The notes beneath the pieces were generated by a model. That model saw only the letters and a list, made by a program, of their open reading frames with translations. It did no database searches and was not told the origin of the DNA. Of a DNA stretch of 64,000 bases, positions 31,024-42,940 are shown in pieces (position 1 is the stretch's first letter; each line of letters opens with the position of its first letter). The position numbers were made by a program, and so were the translations under genes. Origin of the DNA: Doryteuthis pealeii (lineage: Eukaryota; Mollusca; Cephalopoda; Myopsida; Loliginidae); NCBI GenBank assembly GCA_023376005.1, contig CM042152.1, positions 89,811,740 to 89,875,739 of the forward strand, given 5' to 3'.

Positions 31024-32092
31024 ATACAATTTACTATATTGTTATATATTTCTGACCAGCATTTCTTTCATTTCATTTACTTTTTACTGTAATGAATCCG
31101 ATAGTTTTTCTGTACAGATTAGAATTTAAGAAAAAAAAAAACTTTTCTTGAGACTGAAACTTGTATTTTTTTTCCTTAAAAAGAAAAGAAGCCTTTCTTA
31201 ATGTGACAGCTGCTCCTCTGAATGAGCTTTGAAAACCAACAATTACAGGAGAAAAAAGGGATTATTTTCAATCTGTGATGTTTCTCGATAGCTATCAAAT
31301 AACAAGTCTGTACAGTTGGGATTCAAAGCAACTGAAATTAGGATGAAACAAAATACCAGTCAAAATTGATGATAATTAACAATTCTTAATCTAAAAGAAA
31401 ATTCAAGATAATATTACTATGAATACTAATAATGTATAGATTACATATGAAGGATTTAGGGGAAAATAAAGAATAAGGCTATATGGTTAAATCAAAGCTT
31501 CTCTAGCTTTTGTGTCTAAGCTATCAGTTGGCACACAAAGGCAGACTTCCCAATGAGAAGTTTCTGAATATTGTTGATACATTACTTTTTATTTCCAGTC
31601 AAAACGAGCAGTAAAAACAATATTGTGATTGGGTTATTCCATGTCAAATCATCCAGCTAGTTTAAGTTGCATGCAATTATGTAATAAGAATAATTAAATG
31701 TAGAAGTGTTTTCATATTGGAATTGTAGATAAAAGTCTAAAAAGATTCCAGAAGAGAAACCAGGAATATTCCCAAGAGATTCTTTTATTTTTTATTCCAC
31801 CAGTTAAATCAACAGTCAATGGAATATTTTTGTTTGAGAAAATTAGAGAAAAACATGAAAATAATTGATTAATGCAAGATTAAAAGGTTTCAAAATTCCA
31901 ATCTGATTAGTGATAAATTGATTAAAGACATTTAAAAAAAGATTTAAACTGTATACTATATATACTAGCAAATATATGCCCCCCTCCGGGTACCAGTATT
32001 TAAGTTTTAATATAATAAAATATATTAAATTAGAAAGGTTGATGAAACTGAATAAGAATGCAGATAAAAATATTTGGAACAGAGGGGGTATG
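31022..32092. other. AT-rich spacer with one MITE end
   Basis: Contains at 31633-31655 the terminus ATTCCATGTCAAATCATCCAG of the 540-bp inverted-repeat element (21891-22430), without an obvious partner end. Otherwise nothing recognised. Confidence 0.5.
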
Positions 32093-32598
32093 ATTGAAAA
32101 ATAGAACAACTTTGAAACTAACTCTTCCATCATTTTCCATTACTCCCGTCTGTCTTTGTTAAATTTTCCTAATTTAACTATTTAGTTAAGATAGGAAGTA
32201 AAGAATAATATTACAGTTATTTCTTCTTGTTAATGGATTTCTTTTAAGCTTTATTCCCGAGATGTTTGCTTATATTCAATAAGATAAAACCAGACAATTA
32301 GAAATCAATAATACTAAGCATATATTTATTAAAATCAAATTTTTAAGATCAATATGCCAATTAGCCTTCCCATTCACACTGTAAACCGCTATTTTCTTGT
32401 ATATATAAATATAATTGCATGTTATTAGTATGTAGATATGGTTAACAGTCTTAATGATGTAAAAATTTTTTATCAATAATTGGGTTTTAAATAAAAAATA
32501 AAATCATGGAGAAATAACAAAGGGAATTGTGACTTGAATAGTAATATAGTTTCGGTTACAGACAGACAAACCCACAATCTCCATTATAATAATATATA
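32093..32598 (-). repeat. Large inverted duplication, left arm
   Basis: Reverse complement of 34632-35318 over its whole length with moderate divergence. Matching words include TAACCGAAACTA, AGCGGTTTACAGTGTGAATGGGAAGG, CTTAGTATTATTGATTTCTAA and ACTAAATAGTTAAAT. The SINE-C module present in the right arm is absent here. Confidence 0.85.
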
Positions 32599-32693
32599 TA
32601 TATATATAGATATATATGGTAGAAATGTGAGGAGGTTAATCCGACAGTATGTGGAGAAAAGTAGACAAACACGGGATGTTGTGGAAACTTGAT

Positions 32694-32753
32694 GTTTATT
32701 GTCGACGGTGCAACGTTTCGGTCTCTTATTAGACCATCTTCAGGACTTGAATA
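32694..32753 (-). ncRNA. Hammerhead-like core, left arm
   Basis: Mirror copy of the core at 33141-33197; on the minus strand CTGAAGA (32737-32743), stem II GGTCT/AGACC, GAAACG, loop, CGTC. Confidence 0.55.
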
Positions 32754-33140
32754 TAGTTCTTACTCCAATGATGGAAATTCTCAAAATGCTGAAAGCGGAA
32801 GGTCGTCAGTAGGGGGAAGTGTAGTTGGGGGTGGTTAGTGGATTCTTCTTCTCTCTGGAATGGGGAGTGCCAAAATGGTCAATGGTGGTACCACAGTTGT
32901 TAGATTGTGGGGATTGGTTAGCTAAATATGTGTTAGACACACACACACACACACATACATACACATATTTAGCTAACCAATCCCCACAATCTAACACCTG
33001 TGGTACCACCATTGACCATTTTGGCACTCCCCATTCCAGAGAGAAGAAGAATCCACTAACCACCCCCAACTACACTTCCCCCTACTGACGACCTTCCGCT
33101 TTCAGCATTTTGAGAATTTCCATCATTGGAGTAAGAACTA

Positions 33141-33197
33141 TATTCAAGTCCTGAAGATGGTCTAATAAGAGACCGAAACGTTGCACCGTCGACAATA
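33141..33197 (+). ncRNA. Hammerhead-like core, right arm
   Basis: CTGAAGA (33151-33157) matches the conserved CUGANGA box. Stem II GGTCT (33159-33163) pairs with AGACC (33170-33174). GAAA (33175-33178) follows. Stem III ACG (33178-33180) pairs with CGT (33187-33189) across a 6-nt loop, and C 33190 is the expected cleavage nucleotide of GTC. Stem I pairs GTC (33148-33150) with GAC (33191-33193) and may extend with TATT/AATA. The deviation is one unpaired T (33158) between the box and stem II. This is a type I layout with a very short stem III, as reported for Penelope-like elements. Activity is unproven. Confidence 0.55.
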
Positions 33198-33240
33198 AAC
33201 ATCAAGTTTCCACAACATCCCGTGTTTGTCTACTTTTCTC

Positions 33241-33242
<2 letters not shown>

Positions 33243-33286
<44 letters not shown>
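33243..33286. repeat. (TA)n microsatellite
   Basis: TA run bordering the palindrome on the right; another at 32590-32622 borders it on the left. Confidence 0.85.
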
Positions 33287-33291
<5 letters not shown>

Positions 33292-33634
33292 TCAAATCTT
33301 CCAGTTGACCGTTTTTATCTTAAATTCAAAAGTATACATTGTAGCAATTTATACTGGATGTGGAACAGACATTAGATATAATAAAAAAAAAATTCAAATC
33401 ATTTCTCAATTGAACATCATGAAGGTAAGACACCTATTTTATCTTCTCCAATATCTTATATAATAATTATATTAATTTAATGCTTCAAAAGAGTCCAGTT
33501 ATAAATGAGGAAAGCTTTTCCATTAGGACTTCTCTGAGAAATTTTTTTTTTTACTTTTGAGAGAGGTCCTTTGGAAAAGATTTTTTCATTTATTTTTTAT
33601 TTCATTCATTCATTCATTTTTTCCATTAATTCTT

Positions 33635-34631
<997 letters not shown>

Positions 34632-35318
34632 ATCTTATTATAATGGAGATTGTGTGTTTTTCTGTCTGTAACCGAAACTACATTACTACTCAAGTCACAA
34701 TTCCCTTCGTTATTTACATCACATTCTCCATGATTTTATTTATGTTTAAACCTCAATTATTAATAAAATTGCTTCACATTTTTATTAGTGTTGTCCATGT
34801 CTACATGATATTTTCCACGTACCCCACTTGTACTGGTCAGGCACAAGGCCCTATTTATGTGGGACCACCCACAAGCCGAGACTCATGGGTGGCGGGTGAA
34901 AAAATTGCGTCGATCCCGTCGGCATTCCCCCTCAAGGGGGGCGCCTCAGGCACTGGGCAATAAACCCAGCACTGCCCCTTTGGGCCGGATCTACATACAA
35001 ATAACATGCAATTGTATTTATATATACAACAAAATAGCGGTTTACAGTGTGAATGGGAAGGCTAATTTGTATATTGATATTAAAAATGTGATTTTATTAA
35101 ATATGTGCTTAGTATTATTGATTTCTAAGTGTTTGGTTTTATTTTAATGAATATAAGCAAAAATCTCTTCAATGAATCTTAAATGAAATCCATTAACAAG
35201 AAAAAATAACTGTCATTTTATTCTTTATTTCCTAATTTAACTAAATAGTTAAATAAGTAAAATTCAGCAATGAAAGACGGGAGTGATGGAAGAGTAAGTT
35301 TCATTTCTATTTTCCACT
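34632..35318 (+). repeat. Large inverted duplication, right arm
   Basis: Partner of 32093-32598, longer because it carries a SINE-C module at 34812-34988. Confidence 0.85.
34812..34988 (-). mobile_element. SINE-C GC-rich module inserted in one arm
   Basis: Matches 30120-30290 inverted (GGGCGCCTCAGGCACTGGGC, GGCATTCCCCCTCAAGGG). TCTACAT occurs on both sides (about 34800 and 34989), the probable target duplication, while the left arm at 32420-32440 has a single such site. The tRNA-like module is missing. Confidence 0.75.
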
Positions 35319-35439
35319 GGCTGACTTGAAAGCCAATGGCCCTTTATTCAGCTACAGGGTTTGTCAACAATTCATGATACCATGAATTGTAACAATTTCC
35401 TTAAATAAATCTTTCATTAGTGGATCTGCAACAATCTAT

Positions 35440-35770
35440 CCCCTACTAGATCGTAGTAGAAATGAGGTATTCAAATAGACTGTGGCGGACCGAAAGTTCT
35501 TACTGCGACGAACAAAAGTCAAATGACAAAAATTAATAGTTTGTGCATGGGATTGCACACCCTAGTAAAAGAAGAAAATTAAAATAAAAATTTGTACATT
35601 TTCAACCAATCAGAGACGTTCACGCCTAAAAGGAAATCTATCAAATAGACCCCTTTTGGAGCCTACACTCGGACTATAAAAAACAACTTTTCGGATCCCA
35701 ACCAGAAAGAAATTATTCTTCTAACCAAATCCACGTCACTTTAAAGTAAGACAAAGCACATTCACTTATA
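35440..35770 (+). promoter_or_regulatory. Promoter-like block, possibly an LTR
   Basis: A CCAAT word (AACCAATCAGAG, about 35605) is followed about 70 bp later by CTATAAAAAA (35675-35685), a TATA-type arrangement. The upstream word TGTGGCGGACCGAAAG could be an LTR start. I cannot find the other end or a target duplication. Confidence 0.35.
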
Positions 35771-36213
35771 AGAAGGTATGAACTAATATCTATCTGTCTA
35801 TCTCTCTTTATCAACCTTTTATGAGATCATCAGTATTACTTGCTATTGACTGCCATGTGACTTTGAACTCTTACCCTTTCTTTCTCACTTCATAACTTAT
35901 AACATATTTTCTTACATGTTATAATGAACTTTTAAAAAAAACAAAATTACATTTTGTACACAAGAGTACTGAAAGAACTTTGCTCAGTATTTTGCGTTAC
36001 CTTTTGTAAACTTTTTCTCAATACAAGTTGTTTGTTTTAATATTGAGTCTTGTTATTAATGCCATGTGCCTGCAGTAATTGAATGTTTTATGGTGTCTTT
36101 AAATGTTTGAATATTTTATTGATTATTGACCTCAAACTGGTGACCTTAATACAAAAACATCAAACAGCACTTACATCCACCATAAGACCTAAGATTGTCC
36201 TTAAAGAAATTCA

Positions 36214-36537
36214 CAAGCCCCAACACCTTTTATCATATGGGTGCTAGAAGACAGTGGCTGAGGGTCTACGTGTCCTGGGAATGATGTTAAACTCTATCTG
36301 ATGGTGAGGTTCCAGTTTTGGAGGTTTGGGGAATGTGGAGCACCCCTTCATCACCATTGCTCCCTGGTCCACTCTGACCCGGAGTGGTAGTACCTGTTAG
36401 GGTCCCATCTATGGGTTAAATAGAAAAATGTATTTATAACAAAATTGTATTATCCATTAAGAATTGATTTATTTCAAAACTTTATCGGCATTAAATGACC
36501 CACTGAGGTTGATATGCCGTAAAACAAAACAAAGAAA
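36214..36537 (+). mobile_element. LINE-R 3' UTR, with A-rich terminus
   Basis: Plus-oriented copy ending in GTTGATATGCCGTAAAACAAAACAAA, the clearest view of the element's 3' end. It is 5'-truncated. Confidence 0.8.
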
Positions 36538-36574
36538 TTCAGGATTGACACACAAGAAAACCAATCACTTTGCT

Positions 36575-36642
36575 TAAAAATCAACCTTGTGTTGCATCCT
36601 GTTCATGGGGGAGTGGTTGGGTAAATATATAACAGAGTGTTC
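36575..36642 (+). mobile_element. SINE-B tail fragment
   Basis: CAACCTTGTGTTGCATCCTG, then GGGGAGTGGTTGGGTAAATATAT. Confidence 0.55.
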
Positions 36643-36726
36643 AAGTATCTACAAGGATTAAATCTAAAATGCTTGGGAATTTGTCTATGACAAATGCTTA
36701 TATGCATCTAAATATTGGTCTGTGAG

Positions 36727-36935
36727 AAAAACTTGTTAACCATTGCTCTATGACATGTGCCTAGATATATAATAAGCTTAGTTAAGACTGATACAGGTAG
36801 TCATTTGCCACTGTTAAGTATTGAATCTATGACACTAACAGAAGGGCCTTTGAGAAAAGCTTATTAATGATGTGCTTAGATATTTATATAATAAGCTTAG
36901 TTACAACTGGTACAAGGCTGTAGTCATTTGAGACC
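36727..36935 (+). repeat. Diverged direct duplication (about 125-bp period)
   Basis: TGAGAAAAACTTGTTAA...AATAAGCTTAGTTA...GTAGTCATTTG at 36727-36810 recurs at 36852-36935. Confidence 0.65.
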
Positions 36936-37096
36936 TGTAATGATTTACTTAATGAGATTGACTTTAAGCTTTACATTACAATAATAATAATGTCCAATAT
37001 AGCGGTAAGAGCATTTGTAGTAGTAATAGAAATCTGCATAACAACACCTATGTGGACCAAATCTACTACACTAGCAAATTGACTTTCAAGATAAAC

Positions 37097-37925
37097 TTAC
37101 AAAGGTGTGTCAAAAAGTAATGCCATTTTGTTTAGGACAGGTATAATTACCAACACAGGAACATGTATCATACATCTAAATGAAGCTGGTCCTCTGTGGA
37201 TCACATCCCTACTTCTCCACATAGATGTGTCAAAAAGTAATGCCATTTTATTTAGGACAGGTATAATTACCAACACAGGAACATATATCATACATCAAAA
37301 TGAAGCTGGTCCTTCATAATGTTTGCTTCTCAAACCCTCTTTCATGCGACCAAAACAGGCTAACATTATTCCAGTGATGAGGAAGTGAAATCTGTAGTGA
37401 AGAAGTGACTCAAAGAACAGTCAACAGAATTTTACAGAGCAGGGATACTATTCTCATTCAAAGGTGGAATATTGTTATTGAGGAGAAGTTTTCATTTTGA
37501 TGTATGATACATCTTCCTGTGTTGGTAATTATACCTGTCCTAAACAAAATGGCATTACTTTTTGACACACCTATGTGGAGAAGTAGGGATGTGATCCACA
37601 GAGAACCAGCTTCATTCTGATGTATAATGCATGTTCCTGTGTTGGTAATTATACCTGTCCTAAACAAAATGGCATTACCCTTTGATACATATATGTGGAG
37701 AAGTAGTGATGTGATCCACAGAGGACCAGCTTCATTTTGATGTATGATCCATGTTCCTGTGTTGGTAATTATACCTGTCCTAAACAAAATGGCATTACCT
37801 TTTGACACATTTATATGGAGAAGTAGGGATGTGATCCACAGAGGACCAGCTTCATTTTGATGTATAATGCATGTTCCTGTTGGCAATTATACCTGTCCTA
37901 AACAAAATGGCATTACTTTTTGATT
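37097..37925 (+). mobile_element. Mariner-like relic with repeated inverted ends
   Basis: The left end has two direct copies of a unit of about 124 bp starting GTGTGTCAAAAAGTAATGCC (37107, 37227). The right end has four units in inverted orientation (37487-37925). Between them (37375-37486) lies a transposase C-terminal remnant. The repeated ends give pseudo-ORFs with internal repeats (70 codons plus, 142 codons minus) that are not genes. TCAAAAAGTAATGCC-type termini plus the protein remnant point to the mariner/Tc1 group. Confidence 0.75.
37375..37486 (+). pseudogene. Mariner-type transposase C-terminus fragment
   Basis: One frame reads DEEVKSVVKK, a TGA stop where tryptophan would be expected, then LKEQSTEFYRAGI. 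A shifted frame continues QRWNIVIEE. This matches the C-terminal part of mariner transposases as I remember it. Catalytic residues lie upstream and are deleted. One stop and one frameshift are present. Confidence 0.7.
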
Positions 37926-37959
37926 CCCCCTCGTAAAAACCAATGTTCTATAGTGGTTA

Positions 37960-38098
37960 CTAAGGGCTGATTTGCTTAGTTAGTAGAACATTCACCTAGG
38001 AATTACAAGGTTCAAGATCCAATACCGATTCTCTCCAATTCAGTACATGAGTAGCACAGTTTATGTAATCTAATCTCTGCAGTAAAGCATCTGAGAGC
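37960..38098 (+). mobile_element. SINE-A head fragment
   Basis: AAGGGCTGATTTGCTTAGTTAGTAGAACATTC, then ACAAGGTTC and TGAGTAGCACAG. The body is missing after about 38098. Confidence 0.65.
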
Positions 38099-38664
38099 TT
38101 TTTCTAAGCATTCATATTTTATTTGTCATATTAAATCAGAAAAGAGAGAAAATCACTTGTTATATTATTGTAAGATAAATGAGTTATTTGTTGTTACTGT
38201 CAAATAAAATAGTTGAAGTACATTAGACAAATTATATATGAATAGGAAAGCATCACTTAATTTGTCAGACATTTTCTTGAGAAATTCTAAGAGTTATTAT
38301 GTTCAATAACAACTCCTCCTCTTCCTCCTCCTCATCACATTATTCAATGAAATACACAAACACAAATTGAATAAGAGAAGCCAACATTTATCTGGACTGT
38401 TTAATTGTTCTCTGTTATAAGCTCAAGAGATACAAACTCAGGCATTTTCAATATTTTATCAATTTTAAAACTGAGTATTGCTGCAATAAAATTAGGGAAA
38501 ATAATTAATAATACAAAAAAAAACTAAGATTGTGTTGTATCATTGAGGTGGTAAAAGATATAATTTTATTCAGCACTTGTATCTGGTGCTGACAAATACT
38601 TATACATAAAAACAAGAAGTAGTACAATCACAAGACAAGAGTACAAGAATGAGGAGGGTCAAAT

Positions 38665-39108
38665 TGTTGTATACTCTTCTTTTTACTTTCTTACTTCTAT
38701 TATTCTTGTCATCTTTGGTATTTTAAGTTCTTCTAGCGTCTCTTCTAACGTCTCTCCTGGTTGGTCATCCTTAATTCCTTCCTTCTTCTAGATCAGTCCT
38801 ATTGCCAAGACATTCATTAACCACAAAACCATATTACTTATGTAAGCTTTTATTTACTTAACTAACATCTTCATATGACTAACATAGTGCGCGTATGCAA
38901 GTGAGCTTCAGCTAAGGTAGAAACATCTTCTCTGCCTGACGTCCAAACTGAAACTGAGAACACAACTTGGTCCCACGTGACTTCACTTATTTCGCGGGCT
39001 TTCTGTAATATTCCATGGAAAGTCCCGCCCGTGATATGAAAAGGGTCATCCCTTTAGAAATACAGGGGATTGACAATAATCTTATGCAACCGCATAGATT
39101 ATGTAACA
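38665..39108 (-). mobile_element. LTR-P solo LTR, copy 3
   Basis: Reverse orientation: TGTTGTATAC...ATTATGTAACA with exact AAAT on both sides (38661-38664, 39109-39112). It contains GGGCTTTCTG and GAAAGTCCCGCC, complements of the stretch in copy 2, and TTATTTACTT at the poly-A-signal position. Confidence 0.85.
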
Positions 39109-39324
39109 AAATGTCTGTAGTCAAATGCAATGATTTCGTCTGAATATATTTTTCCCGACTTTATCATTGCTATGTCGACTCTTATAAGGCTATGAGCCAG
39201 TCCATCTTGTAGGGGTGTTAACTCCTCTACAATAGATTGATAATGTGTTTATTTTGCACCTGAAAACATATTACAGATAAATGTAGTATGGCCCAAGGTC
39301 AAACTCAACAAAACAAATCTCTTA

Positions 39325-40012
39325 TGAAAGGTCTATCAAAGTTGAAATTTCTATGAAAGGGTCTATCAGAATTGAAATTTCTAACCGGCCCTCACCAACT
39401 CAGCATATGAGTAACACAGGAATCTGTGTGGTAAACTGAGGAGCTAATGGTAGGTGTGGCGCTTCACCTCAGATGCTAAAATAATCTCCTTAGTCTAGTG
39501 CTAGTGAAGAGGGGATAGATTCTCTTGCTGTATAGCTGATACTGACTTTATGAATGGGTCAATCATGATTGAAATTTCTAATTTTTATAGGGTCTATTAT
39601 AATAGACATTTTTATGAAAGATCTAAGGATTAAAATCTCTATTAGGATTAAAATCTCTATGAAAGGGGTCTATTATGATAAAAATATTTATGAAAAGGTT
39701 TATCAGGATCTCTAAAATCTCTATGAAAGGTCTATCAGGATGAAAATTTCTATGAAAGGGTCTATCAGATTGAAATCTCTATGAAAGGGTCTATTATGAT
39801 GAAATTTCTATGAAAGGGTCTATTATGATGAAATTTCTATGAAAGGTCAGTCATGACTAAAATTTCTATGAACAGATCTACCACAATAGAAGTCTTTATG
39901 AAAGGATCTATCAGGATTGAAATTTCTATGAAAGGATCTATCAGAATTGAAATTTTATGAAAGGGTCTACCATGATTGGAATTTTTATGAAAGGGTAAAT
40001 CAGGATTGAAAT
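39325..40012 (+). repeat. About 30-bp minisatellite, interrupted by a SINE
   Basis: Irregular units GAAAGGGTCTATCA-GATTGAAATTTCTAT run on both sides of an embedded SINE-A fragment (39386-39551). About 18 degenerate units. Unit length varies from about 26 to 33 bp. Confidence 0.75.
39386..39551 (+). mobile_element. SINE-A body inside minisatellite
   Basis: CCCTCACCAACTCAGCATATGAG, GGTAGGTGTGGCGCTTCACC, TCCTTAGTCTAG and TGATACTGACTTTA match SINE-A without its tRNA head. Confidence 0.75.
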
Positions 40013-41402
40013 TTCTTTTTTGGCTTATTCAAAAGAAAAACAAAAAGAAAAAAAATAAGAGCAGCTTTTTTTGTTCGATAAAGGAAACTATTAAATTAGA
40101 AAGACAAGTGGATTATGTGTGTTCCTTTGATTTAAAATGGAAAAGTGGATTAGTATAATGAGCTCAAATTTTTTGTTGAGGCTCTTTGTACTTTCTTCCT
40201 ACAAAGAAATTTACAAAAGTCATTATTTCATCTCTTCTTATCACTACTAAGTGTAGTGTGGTTGTGTAATGGTTATTGTCATAGGAAATAGAATCACCTA
40301 ATAGAATTCAAATTTTCATACAGTAGTATTTATTGGGTATATGATCCCCCCCCCCTCTACTGCATGTCAATTTTCATAAAATACTATTCATAGAAAAAAT
40401 CATCCAGCTGGAGGGCTCTGGGTTGTACATTGTGATACTATGATTGAAGATGAACATGGTCAGAATAAATAAATAAATAAATGAATAAGAAAGAGAATAG
40501 GTTAAAGCCAGGCATAAGTAAAAGAGGTGGGTGGTTGTCCTTTCTACAAACACAAAAGATTAGGCCGTAAGGTTTTAGAGGGTTATACGACCACCGTGAA
40601 ATGGGACCACTTGATGATGATATCTTAGGCATCTAGGTACTAAAAGCAAAAGGGATTTTTTATGAGAAAATCTCTTTTGAAAAAAATTAATGTTTGAAGT
40701 ATTGAAGACATTAAGTCTGAAAAAATATTTAATTGCTTTAATTTTAAGGGTTAATGATGACTAGAAGTCGGCAATTTGATTTAAGTACTGGCTATCTGTG
40801 TGGTCCGGAGAAGATGGTTGGGGAAGGGAATTTGACATAAATACAGCTAAACTCGAGCACTAAGCCAGTTAGAACTTGGCCCGTTGAGGTGTTAAGGTCA
40901 CCGGTAGGGATAGCCAGTAGCAGCCAGTTGGATAGACAGCAAAGTCTCACACACATCCTTCTTCCATCCGCGTCTTGTTTACAAACACTTGTAGTTGTTG
41001 TTTGTTTTTATTTTTGTGACCCTGTTTCTGACTCGTGCAAATACGGCCAGCGCAGAGTGTTGCAACTTTTGGGGTTCTAACATCGGCATTGAAGGTGCAG
41101 AGCACAGAACAGGTAGTCTCACAACATACTAGCTCTGGGTTTTGTTAATTTTCTAACATTTAACAATATGATTTAAATTTTCTAAATAAAAAGAAATGAA
41201 GAAAGCAATTCAACATCTTAGTTTTTTATCTGAAGACATCAACATCAGTGTCTTATTCTTGAACAAAAAAAAAAAGTTGGAAAATTTTTACTTCCTTGTT
41301 TCCTGCATATTGTGTATGTTCCTTGTTAAAAAAAGTAAGAGAAATTCAATAAAAATATTGATAAGGCATTCCATTCTGTCACTTTCAAAAACAATGGTCT
41401 GT
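40013..41402. other. Unassigned spacer
   Basis: Mostly AT-rich. 40790-41110 is less AT-rich without any recognised motif; the 63-codon ORF there (40889-41080) is unremarkable. Confidence 0.35.
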
Positions 41403-41466
41403 TGCATGCATCCATGTATATATAATATATATATATATATTATATATATATATATATATATGCTTG

Positions 41467-41502
<36 letters not shown>

Positions 41503-41550
41503 CATATATATATATATGCTTGCAACACACACACACACACACACACACAC

Positions 41551-41596
<46 letters not shown>

Positions 41597-41615
41597 CACA
41601 AACACACACATACAT
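41403..41615. repeat. Alternating (TA)n and (CA)n microsatellite block
   Basis: TA, CA, TA, CA, TA and CA tracts alternate, with GCTTGCA words before two of the CA tracts (a duplicated composite unit). The 149- and 122-codon ORFs across it are repeat artefacts. Confidence 0.9.
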
Positions 41616-42127
41616 ATATGTATACAACAAACATTCAATAGATAAGGAGATTTCAAAAAACATACATTTTTAAAAAATTCTTATGCATTTTTTAGAATTG
41701 GTTTTATGCAATGATATGAGTTTTGAGGTTATTCAAAATGGAAGTAAATCAGTGAGCTTCAGGTTTGAACAGAATGATGACACCAATTTTTTTTTTGGGG
41801 GGGATGCTGATGGTTTGCTGACAATGCAAACCATGTGAAGTTTACAGGAGAATGCTAGATGTGTATGGAGAGGCATGTTTTAGTCAAAAAATGTTTACAA
41901 ATTGGCTAAAAATTGTTTTGTCACTATGAGTTGAGTAGAAATACACTGACTCCCAATAAAGTACAAGATCTGGGGTCAGTAGTCAGTAAAGAAGGGCATA
42001 CTGTCAGCCTTCTGGGACATGAAGGGACCAATTCACTATTAAAAATGGTGCAACTGTAAATAGTGCTTTCTACTGTCAAATCATTATACAAAATTTACTT
42101 TATTGAATGATTATATATATATATATA
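41616..42127. other. Spacer ending in (TA)n
   Basis: No recognised element; the TA run at 42111-42127 abuts LTR-M. Confidence 0.4.
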
Positions 42128-42940
42128 TGTTATAACAGAAATAGATATCTCTTATGATTCACAATCTTTACTTCACAATAACACCAACAACCTGAAACGA
42201 AAGTAAAACCTATATCAATAATATTAATAACAGGACTATTTCACATGTGCCTGAAAAGAAATTTAATTCAAAAACCCTTCAGTACACACCTTAACCATAC
42301 ATACACATTGTGAATCAAATTGATATCTGGGAGACCTTTGTTATAATAGAAATAGATATCTCTTATGATTCGAAATCTTTACTTCACAATACATCCACTC
42401 ACCAACAAAACAAATTTAAAAACAAAACAAACAAAACAAAAACACAAGTTGCGGACGCCAAGCGGAAGTTAACTCAACAGTACCCTAAAACGAAGTGACT
42501 AAAATAACATGGGTCTACGCATAGGCTCAAAAAAAACTTACGGTTGAAAAACATTAAATATAAACAATTAAAAATATACTCTATTTGATGTTTTTCAACC
42601 AATAAAAAATTTTCCCACTAAACCCTTCGATAGGATTCTGGATCCTATCCTCTACCATATAAACAAGCTGACTTAAAGTCGAAGCAGACAGGATCAAAGA
42701 GCCACTATACGCTACCCACACCGCACCCACATCACGCCATACTATATCCACACCCACACCGCACCTTGCGTTCTGCAGAGCCAGAACTGACTTTCAACCT
42801 ACCCTCATTTCACCAAGCAGCGAAAAGGAATTACCTTCACAACAATTCCAGCTTTTGTTTATTTTAAATAAACGATATTAATCCAAACCCTCTTGTCTAT
42901 TTTTTTCTTTTGCAAACCATACGCATTTTGAGATATTTCA
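42128..42940 (+). mobile_element. LTR-M solo LTR, copy 1
   Basis: Starts TGTTATAACAGAAATAG and ends GAGATATTTCA. It shares with 52512-53431 the 5' start, TTTTTCAACCAAT, a TATAAA box (42658-42663), CACCTTGCGT, CCTCATTTCA and AATAAACGA (poly-A signal at about 42867). The 5' start is itself duplicated (again at 42337). Target duplication is unclear because the left flank is a TA repeat. Confidence 0.75.
42543..42600. repeat. Hairpin inside LTR-M copy 1
   Basis: GGTTGAAAAACATTAAATA pairs with TATTTGATGTTTTTCAACC (one mismatch, about 19 bp). Copy 2 has only the right half, so the left half is a local inverted duplication. Confidence 0.75.

Larger units (their letters stand above)
32648..33246. 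mobile_element. Near-perfect palindrome, 286-bp arms
   Basis: Arms 32648-32933 and 32961-33246 are reverse complements with no length difference and very few mismatches (for example GTTGTTAGA against TCTAACACC). The 27-bp centre is a (CA)n tract. The mirror symmetry produces two identical-looking 87-codon ORFs on opposite strands (32806-33069 and 32825-33088), which I treat as artefacts. Each arm contains a hammerhead-like core oriented outward, and TA repeats bound both sides. Confidence 0.9.

Noticed and set aside
32806..33088. Two nearly identical 87-codon ORFs on opposite strands
   Set aside because: They exist only because the DNA is a palindrome; each is read through CA repeats and ribozyme-like sequence.
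35470..35650. TCAAATAGAC direct repeats as a target duplication of a 160-bp insert
   Set aside because: The segment between them lacks recognisable termini, and the CCAAT and TATA words straddle the right repeat, so chance similarity is as likely.
37458..37886. 142-codon minus-strand ORF with an internal protein repeat
   Set aside because: It lies entirely within the repeated inverted ends of a mariner relic.
41196..41656. 149- and 122-codon ORFs rich in I/Y/H/T/C/V
   Set aside because: They are translations of alternating TA and CA microsatellites.
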